Shown here: one piece after another, positions 1-10,900 of the stretch
How the letters are laid out: the number at the start of each line of letters is the position of its first letter
How positions within the stretch are numbered: position 1 is the first letter of the stretch
From: Norana najaformis
Taxonomy: Eukaryota > Annelida > Clitellata > Crassiclitellata > Hormogastridae
NCBI GenBank assembly: GCA_964023275.1
Contig: OZ029914.1
Location: 41,767,924-41,831,923 of the forward strand
Reading direction: 5' to 3'
Length of the DNA stretch: 64,000 nucleotides
Notes under the pieces: generated by a model
Told to the model about the DNA's origin: nothing
Seen by the model: the letters and a program-made list of their open reading frames with translations, nothing else
Database searches by the model: none
Made by a program: the position numbers and the translations under genes

Positions 1-1060
1 GGCCGCTTTATAAAACCTATGCATTTATACATTTATTTATTTATTTATTCCATCACACCGGGAGCAAGACACTTTGGTTTGCTAGTAAGTGCAGTAAGTT
101 GCAGTTTCCAGTATATACACAGAAAACATAAATTATGGTATTCAGTAGGAGAGTTAGGCATACAGGCCGATACAGATACTGCAAGAAAACCCCTAATACA
201 TGGTAAATAGATCGCAGGCTATCTGGTAACTCAAGACAACTTGTAATCAGCTGAGTTGACAAACGCGGAAGCAGGTTTGCAATGCATGGTAAAACTATTT
301 TTGTCAGATTTGTCAAAACTGAAATACTTCACGCACATTTGTTTTAGGATGTTTAAAGTAACTGGCATTATTCCACAATTGTCACAAATCACTTCAAATG
401 TTTAAAAGAGATCTGAAATGGTGTAGTTAGGCCTAGGGAACTGTTGGGTAGAGACGGGGGCTTAGCAAGTTAGCCAGCCAAAAGGGCGAGGAAGACCAAA
501 GAGGAGATTGAGCAGAGTGATAGCTAGAGAGACGTGGATGAATCTTGGGTGTGCATGTTAGTCTGGAATGGAGAAGGTGAGCAAGAGCACAACGGTTGTG
601 CAGACGAAGGTTCGTCAGTGAGCGGAGATCTTAGGAATCATCCATTAAGCAAACAAGCAGACCGAAGAACGACAAACAGGCTGCAGATTTAAATTGTTGT
701 TGTGAAGTTGGTTAGCTTAGGTAAAGCTCTGTCAATTTATACCTTTTACTCAGTGTATGTATGTTTACTTAGGTGCATTTAACTATTATTTTTTGTAATG
801 ATCTGATATGTCTTATCCGTGAACTGGTCTTGAGTTCGACTCCCTACATACACATAGAACCAATTATATGACAAACATAGCACTTTGGCGAATTTTCAAA
901 TCTGCGCTCCAAAACCGTTAGCGGCCAGGGTTGCACCCCAGAGTCCACTTACCGGAAGACCGAACCCTTCGCGTCTCAACAACCTAAACTTCACATGACA
1001 AATTTCGACTGCTGTGGTCAACATTTTGCAATCAAACCCTCGGGTGGAAATCTCTGTGAC
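1..1060. other. gene-free flank with a possible LINE scrap
   Basis: No gene is supported here. Around 490-610 one forward frame reads KGRGRPKRRLSRVIARETW, which resembles the basic C-terminal RGRPKxxW segment seen in some non-LTR retrotransposon proteins, but it is short and interrupted by stops. The rest is ordinary AT-rich sequence. Confidence 0.3.
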
Positions 1061-2819
1061 TTAACCCTCATCCACATTGGTCATGAAAGTCACGTTATTG
1101 CATACATGGGGTCCGTCTGAACCCCAACGGTTAGAATGCATGCTTCGAGTGATATTTGCATTCCGACATCAAAACAGCCTAAGTTCTTGCAACATAGTAA
1201 CGCAAAATATTCTTCATTAAGTAGGTCCTAACTTGTCACGGAATGTATATTTTTATATTATACAGATTAGGTACCCGGCAAATGTTATATAATGAATGAA
1301 ACAAGTCATCCATCAAAGCAAACTGTTCAATTTAAGCTGAGTTTAATTCAAGAATTTCAATTGAATGAAGAAAGTTATTAAGGTAAGCACAAATCCTGGT
1401 TTAATATTCAGTTAATGTGTTTAGGGGTCGTCTGTCACATACACTTGGCCCATATAACGCCAGGTGTCGAGTGATCCATACAGACATTTCTGCGGCAGAA
1501 CATTGCACTCTAGTTTCACCTTTCTGTCAGCACTACGTGGAAAGATGCGGCAACGGTGCTTCCTGGAAGGTTCTTTGCTGTCAAGGTTGCCTTCCACTTC
1601 AATCAGTAAACACTGTATTTTGGCAGGCTTGATAGCATTTCTCACTTCACCTTTGCATAGCTTGGGGATTTGCAGCACGTACAGCAATTTGTTCGTGAAC
1701 CAGTTCACGGCCCAACGGCAACATGAATAGTCGACGGCGGCGGCTCCCATTTCGGGATTTCCACTCTGGACAGTTGCATAGCCAGATAACAAGCGCTGCA
1801 ATGCGACATCGACGATGTTGAAAAACAATGATAATGACCATCGTTTGCATTTTCGTTTGCAAGAGTATGTTGCAGCAAGTTTGTCCATGTTGTCTACTCC
1901 GCCCTTCTTGGAATTGTAGTGAAGTATGATAAGAGGCTTGTGATCGTCACCTGCTGTTGCAATGTTATGATGCATAGAAGACAGCAAGATGACAGCCTTT
2001 GTCTTCTTTGGGACATAAGTGTAATTTACAAAGTGTGAATTTCTACAGAAGCCAAAACTTGTTGATTTTTCTTCTCTGATTTTTCTTGCATTTCATTTGG
2101 GATATCTGCCTTGTTTTTGTGAATTGTTCCGACACACGTAGTATGCTGTTCAAACAGCGTCTTTACAAGAGGCAGGCTGGTGAAATAATTGTCACCAATG
2201 ATATTATGACCCGTCTTCATCCATGGCTTGGCGCCCACCCCGGCCATGTGCTGTACCACTAGTTGCTGTTCTGCCACGAACTTGTGCTGCAGGAAGTGCA
2301 GGTTCTTCATCAGGCTCAAAGTCATCACTGTCAGCTTCTTCTTCGTCAGAAACGTGATCAATTTCATCTTCTTCATCAACCATCTCGTTGCTGCTTTCTT
2401 CGTTGCTCTGAATGTCATCTTCTTCATCATGGAGTAGTATCTTCAGCGCTTCAGCAACAGTATAACTAGCACGTCTTTGAGCCATTTTACATTGAAATTC
2501 CTAGGCACAGCTGCCAAACATTTATGTGCTCCATCATTTCCTTAAAATGGGCGCCTATGTAATTTTATTTACGTTTTTTTCAATATATTTTCATTTGTGA
2601 GGTCCAACTGGACCCCAGGGGTCTCTGGACCCCAAATGAAATTTAAAAATTTTTCCATTGTGAAATAATTTGCTGACCTATAAATTCATGCAGCTGTTGA
2701 TCGACGAAGGGCTGACAATTACATAAAATAATAGTGTTATGCCATCATGGGAACAAAAGTTATACATATTCTAAAAAGGCTGGGGCCGCTTGGACCCCAG
2801 GCATGTGGATGAGGGTTAA
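1061..2819 (-). mobile_element. piggyBac-type DNA transposon, internally deleted
   Basis: Both ends are intact. TTAA at 1061-1064 is followed by CCCTCATCCACAT, and the inverted copy ATGTGGATGAGGG (2803-2815) is followed by TTAA at 2816-2819. TTAA target duplications with CCC-starting inverted repeats are the hallmark of piggyBac. The ends also carry GGGGTC/GACCCC palindromes at about 1108-1125, 2601-2634 and 2783-2799. The transposase lies on the minus strand and lacks a central segment, so this is a non-autonomous derivative. No host gene lies within it. Confidence 0.9.
1421..2485 (-). pseudogene. piggyBac transposase remnant (DDE_Tnp_1_7 family)
   Basis: This is a broken transposase, read from 2485 downward. 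It opens with MAQRRASYTVAEALKILL and a long acidic stretch, as piggyBac N-termini do. It then jumps to GHNIIGDNYFTSLPLVKTLF, the block that holds the second catalytic Asp (DNYFTS). After a frame change near 2030 it continues to SKKGGVDNMDKLAATYS, the block around the third catalytic Asp. The Cys-rich C-terminal domain (RKHRCRIFPRSADRKVKLEC) loses frame near 1470. The region containing the first catalytic Asp is absent, apparently by a deletion of several hundred bases near 2200-2230. At about 350 codons it is far shorter than the usual 560-600. It cannot encode an active enzyme. Confidence 0.88.
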
Positions 2820-5620
2820 TCGTCAAGGTGAAACTTAAAATAAATCGGTTTCCGATGTTTAAATAACATATCCTTGTCCTTCTTCTTTAACTATTCTGTG
2901 CACATTTCTACATTTTACAACACTACAATAAACGCCAATATACCCAGGTCAAAACTGCCATCATACTGAATAAGGATCCAACAAACTGCGGAAATAAAAT
3001 CCATGCCATACTCAGGTGCAGCGACCGTGACAGTTAAAGATTAGGCATCTTTTCAGACAAATTAGCAAGGCTGAAAACAGAGAGTATCTTATAAAGTAGG
3101 CGTTATTGGGCAGTATTAGGGATAGGGATAACTTGGATTAAAGAGAGATAATAAAAAAATTTACTACCTATGTCGTGGTGAACTGTATTTAGGCATTGGG
3201 CTATTAATAGCCATTTTACTGATTTCATCGCCATGTATTCCAGCGGTCATATGTATGGCGATGGCGTAGCTGCTAGCTCCAGACTAACTCCGAATAGAGA
3301 ATTAACCCGGTATTTCCTTCCGCGCTAAGTCCTAACTAACCCCAGTTCACTTTCCCAATCAGGTGTAAGTGGACAATTCCGAGCGTAATGAATTCAAACA
3401 AAACGTTGCTAAACTAGAACTGTAATACTTCAAATTCTACTATGCTTACAATGCTAACCTAACGTCAGTAAACGTGAGACGCCGCACCCTTTGTGACCTA
3501 GCCTGTGACAGGGTCTGGAAGAGGGGGAGAGCGAGATAGCGCGTGCGCGCGAGAGAGACAGACAGAGGAAACAGGCGAATATCTAAAATACTAAATGTGG
3601 AGGCTCCTTTAAGTTTTCAGAGAATATATCCTAAAGCCTAAGGTTGTGCAAGTGCAGATACCGGCCTAAAGTCTTTGCAACCTCTAAGAACGACCCTGGT
3701 TGTTTAGCACATAAAGCTACGAACAAAGCCTTGTAGCACAACATGACGTCATTTAAATTATGACGTTGATGAGTTCTCTGCCCGAAGGCATGCATGTTCA
3801 TTGGCTTTATGCCACCCAGGAACGAGATGAGTGAGGTGTTTCCCGTTGCCTTCCTCACAGACAATTTTGTGGGTGAGCAACTTGTCCAAGGTCGCTACGC
3901 AGTGGCTTGAGGCAGATTCTAATCTGTGACCCTCCGGTTACGAGGCACCGACCATACCACTACACCACCACATCGCACACGAAAAATAATTACATCCCTA
4001 AAACGCTATTTACTCAGACATTACTGTGGCAAGAATGTTCATATTATACATAAATTGTCTGATATCAGATCACACTTAATGCCACCTGCTACCAGAGAAT
4101 TTTGTCTCATTAGTAAAAAGTGTTATATAAACGTCTACCTCTGGCTTTAGGCCACAGGGATTATGCTTTCTAAAAGTGAATTGAAGCAGCCATTGCTTAT
4201 TGACCATAAATCATGCGTAGAAAACACTTTTATTCATAGCTCGTGAAAGCTGCAAAGAATAATCATCGACAGCATGTTACCGCATTTATCAGCTTTCAAA
4301 AGTATTTGTCATCAGATAAACCAAAAGAATCCGAAATCACACTATAGAGATTGGATCTACAATCTTTCATGGGCTTTATAGCTTTTTTGCATTACCGCTG
4401 AATATAATTATCTGAATATTACAGGTCACATGACTTTCTGGTCTATCCAGACAGAGCTTTCAAAAGTGTCCGTCGAAACCAGAATTTTAAGTAATAATTA
4501 TAAGGAAACTTACGCCATACCCTAGAGGAACCTAGATTGCTACTACAATTAACGAGTACTACACTATTCTGAATAAGAAACTGCCTGCGTAGTTCTCATA
4601 TTGAAAGTAGGCCTACTCGAGAGGAAGTCATTTTGCCCATTCATTCAATTTCATTGGAATTTTAGCTACGGGCAACTTGAAGCAAAACAACACTGAAACC
4701 TGTTGAACGGTGTCAGCGTACTCGTGCATGAACGCACGAGTAACCTTATCTTGCCTGTTGCATGGATGCGCGTGGGTTTCGGCCGCCGTGCGCATATGCG
4801 TAGGACAATGGGTGACCCATACAGGACTGTTGTATGTGCGTGTAGATATAATATAATTCAATTCACCTGAACGAATTTAGTTACACATAGAGGAGAGAGT
4901 GAGAATCTTTTTCACCCAATAACTGAGATAAGTTTTCAGCAATTCACAAATAAACAAATACTAACATTAATCTGAGAACTTCTATATTGCCATTGTGATA
5001 ATGCTCAGGGCATTAGTCGATGGTCTCTACTATTACTGTGGAAGCCAAATTTTAGGGCGAGTCCAGTCAAAAAAGTCAAGAAGGGAATTCCAGAAAAAGC
5101 CTGCGGAGGTAATGAACTCAGGGAAATATGAGTTTTAGGTGAGATCTGAAGGCCAAACAGACCTTGCAGACTGAACGTTTGTCGAAAGGCAGTTCCAGAG
5201 TCTAGGGCTGTTGTGTGAGGTTTTGGAGAACTGCCTAAATAGACACGTGTTTAGCGCTTTTTAATGGCCTATTCCAATCACAGTAAACAAAAAAGCAAAG
5301 CGTCATTAGCATAATTAGTGGCAAATAGTGTATTAAATTGTTGTATTGTTACAGTGGTCAACATGATTTTTGCTTTCTTGATGAAAGTTGGCGATTCTTA
5401 CAGACTTTTGGTCGCTGATGTTGATGTTGCATAAGGTTTTGGAGAAATTTCCTAAAGTTTCAATTACTATGCAGATTATCTCAGAACCTGTATTGATGGT
5501 TCTCAGCGGTCTGTGCAGTTTGCTGTACCAATAATTTGGCGAGAACAGAAAGATTATTTTACAGACTATTACTTCTGCTTGACAAATATTACCTAACTTT
5601 CCTTCCAAAAAATTAACTAA
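2820..5620. other. intergenic; one probable SINE
   Basis: No coding exon is seen. A minus-strand tRNA-like repeat lies near 3860-3970. Sequence around 5000-5240 resembles the decayed antisense 3' end of a LINE, but this is weak. The remainder is unassigned. Confidence 0.4.
3855..3970 (-). repeat. possible tRNA-derived SINE
   Basis: The minus strand has a box-B-like stretch in the order typical of tRNA-derived SINEs. The plus-strand text GTGAGCAACTTGTCCAAGG resembles the body of the SINE copy at 48416-48570. The copy is degenerate and its ends are approximate. Confidence 0.35.
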
Positions 5621-5639
5621 TTATTCAAACTGGCCATCA

Positions 5640-6415
5640 GCAATTAGACCAGTCCCACGTGATGACAGTCTTCCATTGCCAAAGCAGTCAAAGTGTGGAC
5701 AATGGACGATGATTACGATGAAGAAACTGCGGCAGATGAGACAATGGACTTCGAAAGTGATAAAGATCAGGATTTCAACCATTGGTGATTTCAACCTGTG
5801 ATCCTCGACTGATAGCTCAGCCTGAGTTAAATGACCTAGTAGAGGACTTAAACTTATCAAATTACTGAACTCTCGGCTTCCAGGATGGAATCTGTTGAAA
5901 AACAGACTATACTTTACACGTTTTGTATATGAAGATTTGAATAGGTCTTTTTGATGAAGATTATACTTATGCTTCTGCAAAGATGTCGAAGGAATGTTTA
6001 GTACACTTGGTGGAGACTATTATCAACAAAAATGGCGACTTTTCATCGATTCATCGATATTAAGCCTGAAAGCTGTGATATTGCATAATGGTAATGTTTA
6101 TCCATCATTACGAGTGGGACATGCTGTTTACATGAAAAGACATATTCAAATATGGAGCTATTGCTGAAATCCATGCAGTCAAGCAAGCATGACTGGAACA
6201 TATCTGCTGTTCTGAAAGTTTTGGCACTTCTGTTTTGTTTGTAATTCGGGTAAGCCGAGTACTCTTGTTGCATTTGTGAGTGGGACAGCCAGAGATTCTC
6301 ATTCTGTAAGAAAGGACTGGCCACTTCGCAAAAGTTTAGTATCAGGCCAAAAACCATTGTACATGAACCATTTTTTATCCCAAGAACGTTTTCCAGCCGC
6401 CTCTTCAAATTAAGT
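5640..6415 (+). pseudogene. decayed copy of the DDE-like element ORF found at 13983
   Basis: With many frameshifts and stops, the plus strand still matches the ORF at 13983-15660 in collinear order. The matching pieces are RPVPRDDSLP (about 5650), QPELNDLVEDLNLS (about 5820), SLKAVILHNGNVYPSL after W.LFIDSS (about 6030-6115), GHAVYMK (about 6118), a CEWDS-like piece (about 6275) and the LPPLHIKLG block in decayed form (about 6390-6415). It is an older, dead member of the same family. No inverted repeats could be assigned to it. Confidence 0.7.
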
Positions 6416-6424
6416 TAGGACTAT

Positions 6425-6481
6425 AAGTCCCAATTTAAAAGAGATTCTTTGCTGAATAAAATTTCTTTTAAATTGGGGCTT
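6425..6481. repeat. short inverted repeat (hairpin)
   Basis: The arms AAGTCCCAATTTAAAAGA (6425-6442) and TCTTTTAAATTGGGGCTT (6464-6481) are reverse complements with one mismatch, around a 21-base loop. A sequence like the first arm recurs at about 7485, so it may be a dispersed repeat end. It sits just after the dead element ORF copy. Confidence 0.7.
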
Positions 6482-7114
6482 TTAGTTTACAAGTGAGAAT
6501 AAGACTTCGCGTTGTCTGTGTGTCTTACTCGAAGACACACAGACTATGACACTAGGACATTGTTTGTTACATATATGCGTTTAGTATCTTCTGTAATAGA
6601 CACTGCAGATGGATGGAGCTAATCAAGTGGTACACAATGGCCATGTTTCAGGGTCATTGAAATGTAGGCCGTATATAATTGGTTATTTATAGATCCTTTT
6701 TGAGCCTACAAAAACTATGAAGCATGCTTATCTAACAGATAATGGCTATGTAACAGACCAGTATGTATGCACTTCGTTATGAAGTAAACCCTAAGTCAGC
6801 CACAGAAGTTCAAATGATGTTCCTAAAACATCAGATACGAATCAGCACAGCAATTCTATTACCTTCGGAACGACGCTCCAGTTGCAAAACACCAACGACC
6901 GCTGCCATTGTGATAATGCTCAGGGCCATCTTTGGATTTTGACTATATTTAGAGCGACCCGCATGTCGAATAATTCCAAGAAGCTTACTACCCGCCACCA
7001 ACCATCGAATAAAACGAGGCATCTTTAAAAGAAATTTGCAGAAGACAGTGTTTCATGTGATCAGCAGCAGCCACCTAGCGAATGGTGAAGCGAGAATAAT
7101 AATTATAAACTTCT

Positions 7115-7450
7115 AATGCGACGGTGTCTAGTGCACAAGGCATCAACCGATGGCACACCAAAGCCAAGCCACAGTCAGGTCAATAACCAGGTTAGCACAC
7201 AGAACAGAGAGGCAGCCTACGGTGGATAAGCAATTTGAAAAGGTAAGTCTTTAATTGAGAACAAAATGACAAAAGCGACTGAGCAGAACGAACAGACACA
7301 TTAGGAGAGAGCTCAAAAATTTAGGTCTAGCAACCGAAAAAGCCCGATTACCGAGAACAGTTTTAGTTCAAGGTAAGAGCAGAGGGAGACAGTCAGATGA
7401 CCTAGCAGAATAATGGTAAGTCTTGGGAATATGGACTGATTTTAAGTATT
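7115..7450 (+). repeat. dispersed repeat, copy 1 of a family
   Basis: It shares successive blocks with 31580-31860 and 41330-41900: a GCATCAACCGATG core, the phrase GAGCAGAACGAACAGA, and the stretch on fragment ends near CAGACGACCTAG. The other two copies lie just after the first exons of genes C and D. The repeat class is not recognised; it looks like decayed antisense LINE 3' sequence. Confidence 0.55.
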
Positions 7451-7877
7451 GTGGCTGGCCGGAGTTCAGTGCTTTTTAAACTGTAAGTCCCAATTTGAAA
7501 CAAACGAGTGACCGACAGCTAGCAAACACTGTTTCGTGCAAGTAACGATCAGTAATTGCCATCTAGAGAATACAGGGGCGCGAATGAGTGACCTGCATCG
7601 AACAGACAATGTTTCGCGCAGTTATCGAGCAGGAGTCGGCACCTAGCGAATGGTGGCTTACGAATGAGTGACCTATATGACTGCGTTAGCCAATTACGAA
7701 AATGCCTTATAAACAAGACGACTAGCCGTGCAAGTAACGGCTGCAATTATCACACTGCATAATGACAATGTTCATGATCTATTTCGGTCACATACGTGCC
7801 CAGCCTCTGGTCGATAAGGATCAGTCATCATAATAATAGCAGCATTTTTGCTTCGCGTGAGTTATAAACTTACAGAG

Positions 7878-7917
7878 ATGTTCGTTCTATTTGCTGTTTT
7901 GCTCATATGGTCGACAG
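7878..7917 (+). CDS. gene A exon 1: signal peptide
   Basis: ATG opens the hydrophobic stretch MFVLFAVLLIWST. The donor is ACAG|GTACAT at phase 1. Joined to exon 2 it reads ..WSTGRGQTM.., a plausible cleavage region. Confidence 0.75.
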
Positions 7918-10900
7918 GTACATTGCATATTCTTTCCAATTTTTCACTATTTGTGAGCAAAATATTTCTGTGGCTTATTAAAACAATTTGAGCAAAATAT
8001 ATCAAATTATTTAAGGATCTCATTAGCTGATAGTTAATACAGAAAAATATGCTAGAGAAGCTAACTGTCAATAGCTTAAGTATAGTGGATGACTTTCCTG
8101 AACCTTTCTAATTACGAAACCCCTCACCCGATTCATTAAAAATTGAAAGCTATGTTTAATTAAGCTCAGACTGTATCGACCAGAATAAAATATGGGCACG
8201 ATCGAGTTACTGGTGGCGTTCTTATCAACGCCGAACATATACAAAAAGGTTTTTCCTTTTTTCACATTCTCGGATTCGCCTACACAAAAGCTTAAACCAA
8301 TTTTATTCCCAATGGCTTATTCAACAGCAATGGTTGCAAAGATTTACAATTTATACCTGAGAACCTTTTGAAAGGTCATTAATTCTTTTATGATGCAAAC
8401 AGCTTAGAAAATATAAACGGTTTTGCTATCAGAATTCTTTTTGTAGTTTTCAAATATGTTGTCCAACACGCAGCAGAAATGAATGGCCAATTAAAATAAT
8501 TGCAATATTTGCACAAAGTCATAATTTAGTGCTTTATTGTTTTAATTGTAAGGTGTCGTTATGCATGCAATGTTATTTCCGATCATTATTTTTATTGCAT
8601 CTTCTTTCTAGAATTTAACCGGTTAGGATTCACGTGCTAAACCAAATTTAAAACGACCTTGGTTAAAGCAGTTTAAATATTACTCTAAGGTCATTTCATT
8701 TTTAAAACATTCTATTGCTCATGCAGATTTGTAGAAAATTGACATACACCAGACCCTTCTTCTAACTCGCTTCATCATAACACGGATTCTGATATGCTGG
8801 TCGGGGACATGGATTCAAAGTTTAGTTAAGCCTTAGAAACGACCTAATTATGACACGGTCTCGTTATAAGGCGGTTCTTGTTATGGCCTTTAAAGACAGC
8901 GCTATAGCGAGTTTCTGGTGTAATTAGATTTGTGATGTCTTACAGGTAGAGGCCAAACGATGACTCATGTTCCTCTGAATGCAGCTGTTGTCGTTGGTCA
9001 GTCTGTGACATTCAAATGTCAAACTGAGTCACATAATTCCGTTTGGTGGAAATACATCAACGTCGGATCAACAAAAGATAGTATTCTGTTCAATAGTAAC
9101 AACTCGAAAGAGTGTGACTGTGACAATTGCACAGTCAACAAGACCGAACCCGGACAGTATGATTTGCAGATTACCAAAACGAGACTGTCAGACGCCGGTA
9201 CTTATATTTGCGTAAAAAATAAAGATAACTCAACGAATGCCGGTACATCGAAAACTGACAGCCATGCTGCAGAGTTAATTGTTCTTGGTAAGTTCTGAGT
9301 AAGCTAGAACTTTTTATTAGGTAAGGCTACATCAAAAATTAACCTACACCTGCAAACAAGTTTCATTTGCACGGAGTACTACAGTACCAAAAAACCATGA
9401 AAGCTCAGAATCACGGCAACTTTGGTGTTAGGAGCTCTGGACTCGTCATTCAGAAGTATAACGCTAGAGCAGAAATAATGTCTGCTCTAGCTATGACACA
9501 TTTTAAATCCGGCGCTACGTTATCGAGTTTTGTAATCCGTAACGTAACACGACTTGTTGCTTGAATGGGTAAATATTCAAACTCTTAGTTCCATTTCCAT
9601 CAGAAATTCGACAATTGCTCAGTGTAACGTTTAATTGTTTGATGATGTTCAGTGTCATATGTAAATCCCCTTACTTTCAGAATTCCACGACTTTAATTGG
9701 TCAAAGCATTGCTTTTAATCGAAATCAATTACTAACTGAATTCTTCCATTCTCACCCGTTATGCAAATTTGTCACAACTTAACTTCTTAACGCATTGTTT
9801 TAGACTGTATAGAGTAACTGTCATTAATCCATCAATTGCCGCAAATGATTGTTATTTACCAACAAATAATTGGCCAAAGCGGTTTTGTATAGTTTTGTGA
9901 AATTTAGATTCTAGTTCAACTTTTTATCATCAATCATTAAGCCAAATGGGCTCCTAATCTCTTATAATGCGGACATTGTAGCAAAGCATAAATGAGGTTA
10001 TAAAAGTATTTATTTACTAATATTTAAATTAGTGCCAGTCGATATCAATTTTTATGAAATCTCATTGACAAAAAATAGCACCAGAATTAAATGACTGATT
10101 TATAAACACAAAATTCTAATTAACAACAGTAACAATTTGTCACTATGCATTCTATTGGAAACAAAATCTATGTCACGGATAGAACATACATTGTTATCCC
10201 TGATAGATGGCTAATGCCACAACCAAATGTCAAATCAAAATGAAATAATCTGTTACGTTAATTTCGTTGGCGATCGTTTTTTTACAGCAGCATCTGTTCC
10301 TGAATGTGGTGCCAACCTAACTGGATCAAACGCTTCGCTGTTGGAAGATAATGATTCTGTACGGATGTGGTGCGGTGTTGGGTTTCGAGGCAGCATAGCT
10401 CCCCTGATGGAATGGAGAAACGAATTAAATAAAGAAACCATTTCTTCTCGAATCACAATTAGGCCAAACAGTAGAGTCGAGTCTGAAATCATCAGACAAC
10501 TAATATACAGCGACAATGGAATCGTTTATTCTTGCACAACGCATTTCAATCAGTCGTTTTTTGAAGCCCATGCTAGAATCTACAGTGTCGCTAATAATAC
10601 GCCGAATTACAGGTATACGTGGACATCAGCGAATGTGTCATGTAAGCAGCAATATTACTATGAAGAAAAATCACTGTTGATAAAACAGCGGCTTATATGA
10701 TATGTGAATTTTTGCGATTTGAAGAAAATTCTACTGCATTTACTATTTTGACAGCTTGCTTTAACCAGTAGGTTAATATTCTTACTAAATTCAGTTTGAG
10801 ACATTATTAACGTGTGTAATTTTCAGTTTTAATTAAAGGTTTATAACGTGCAGTGTTATGCATTTCACGCTGGGTTTTAAACTTGCGAACTAGGTTGTAT

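Noticed and set aside
5333-6408. Minus-strand ORFs of 64-121 codons
   Set aside because: The plus strand in 5640-6415 carries the decayed element protein; the minus frames show no homology.
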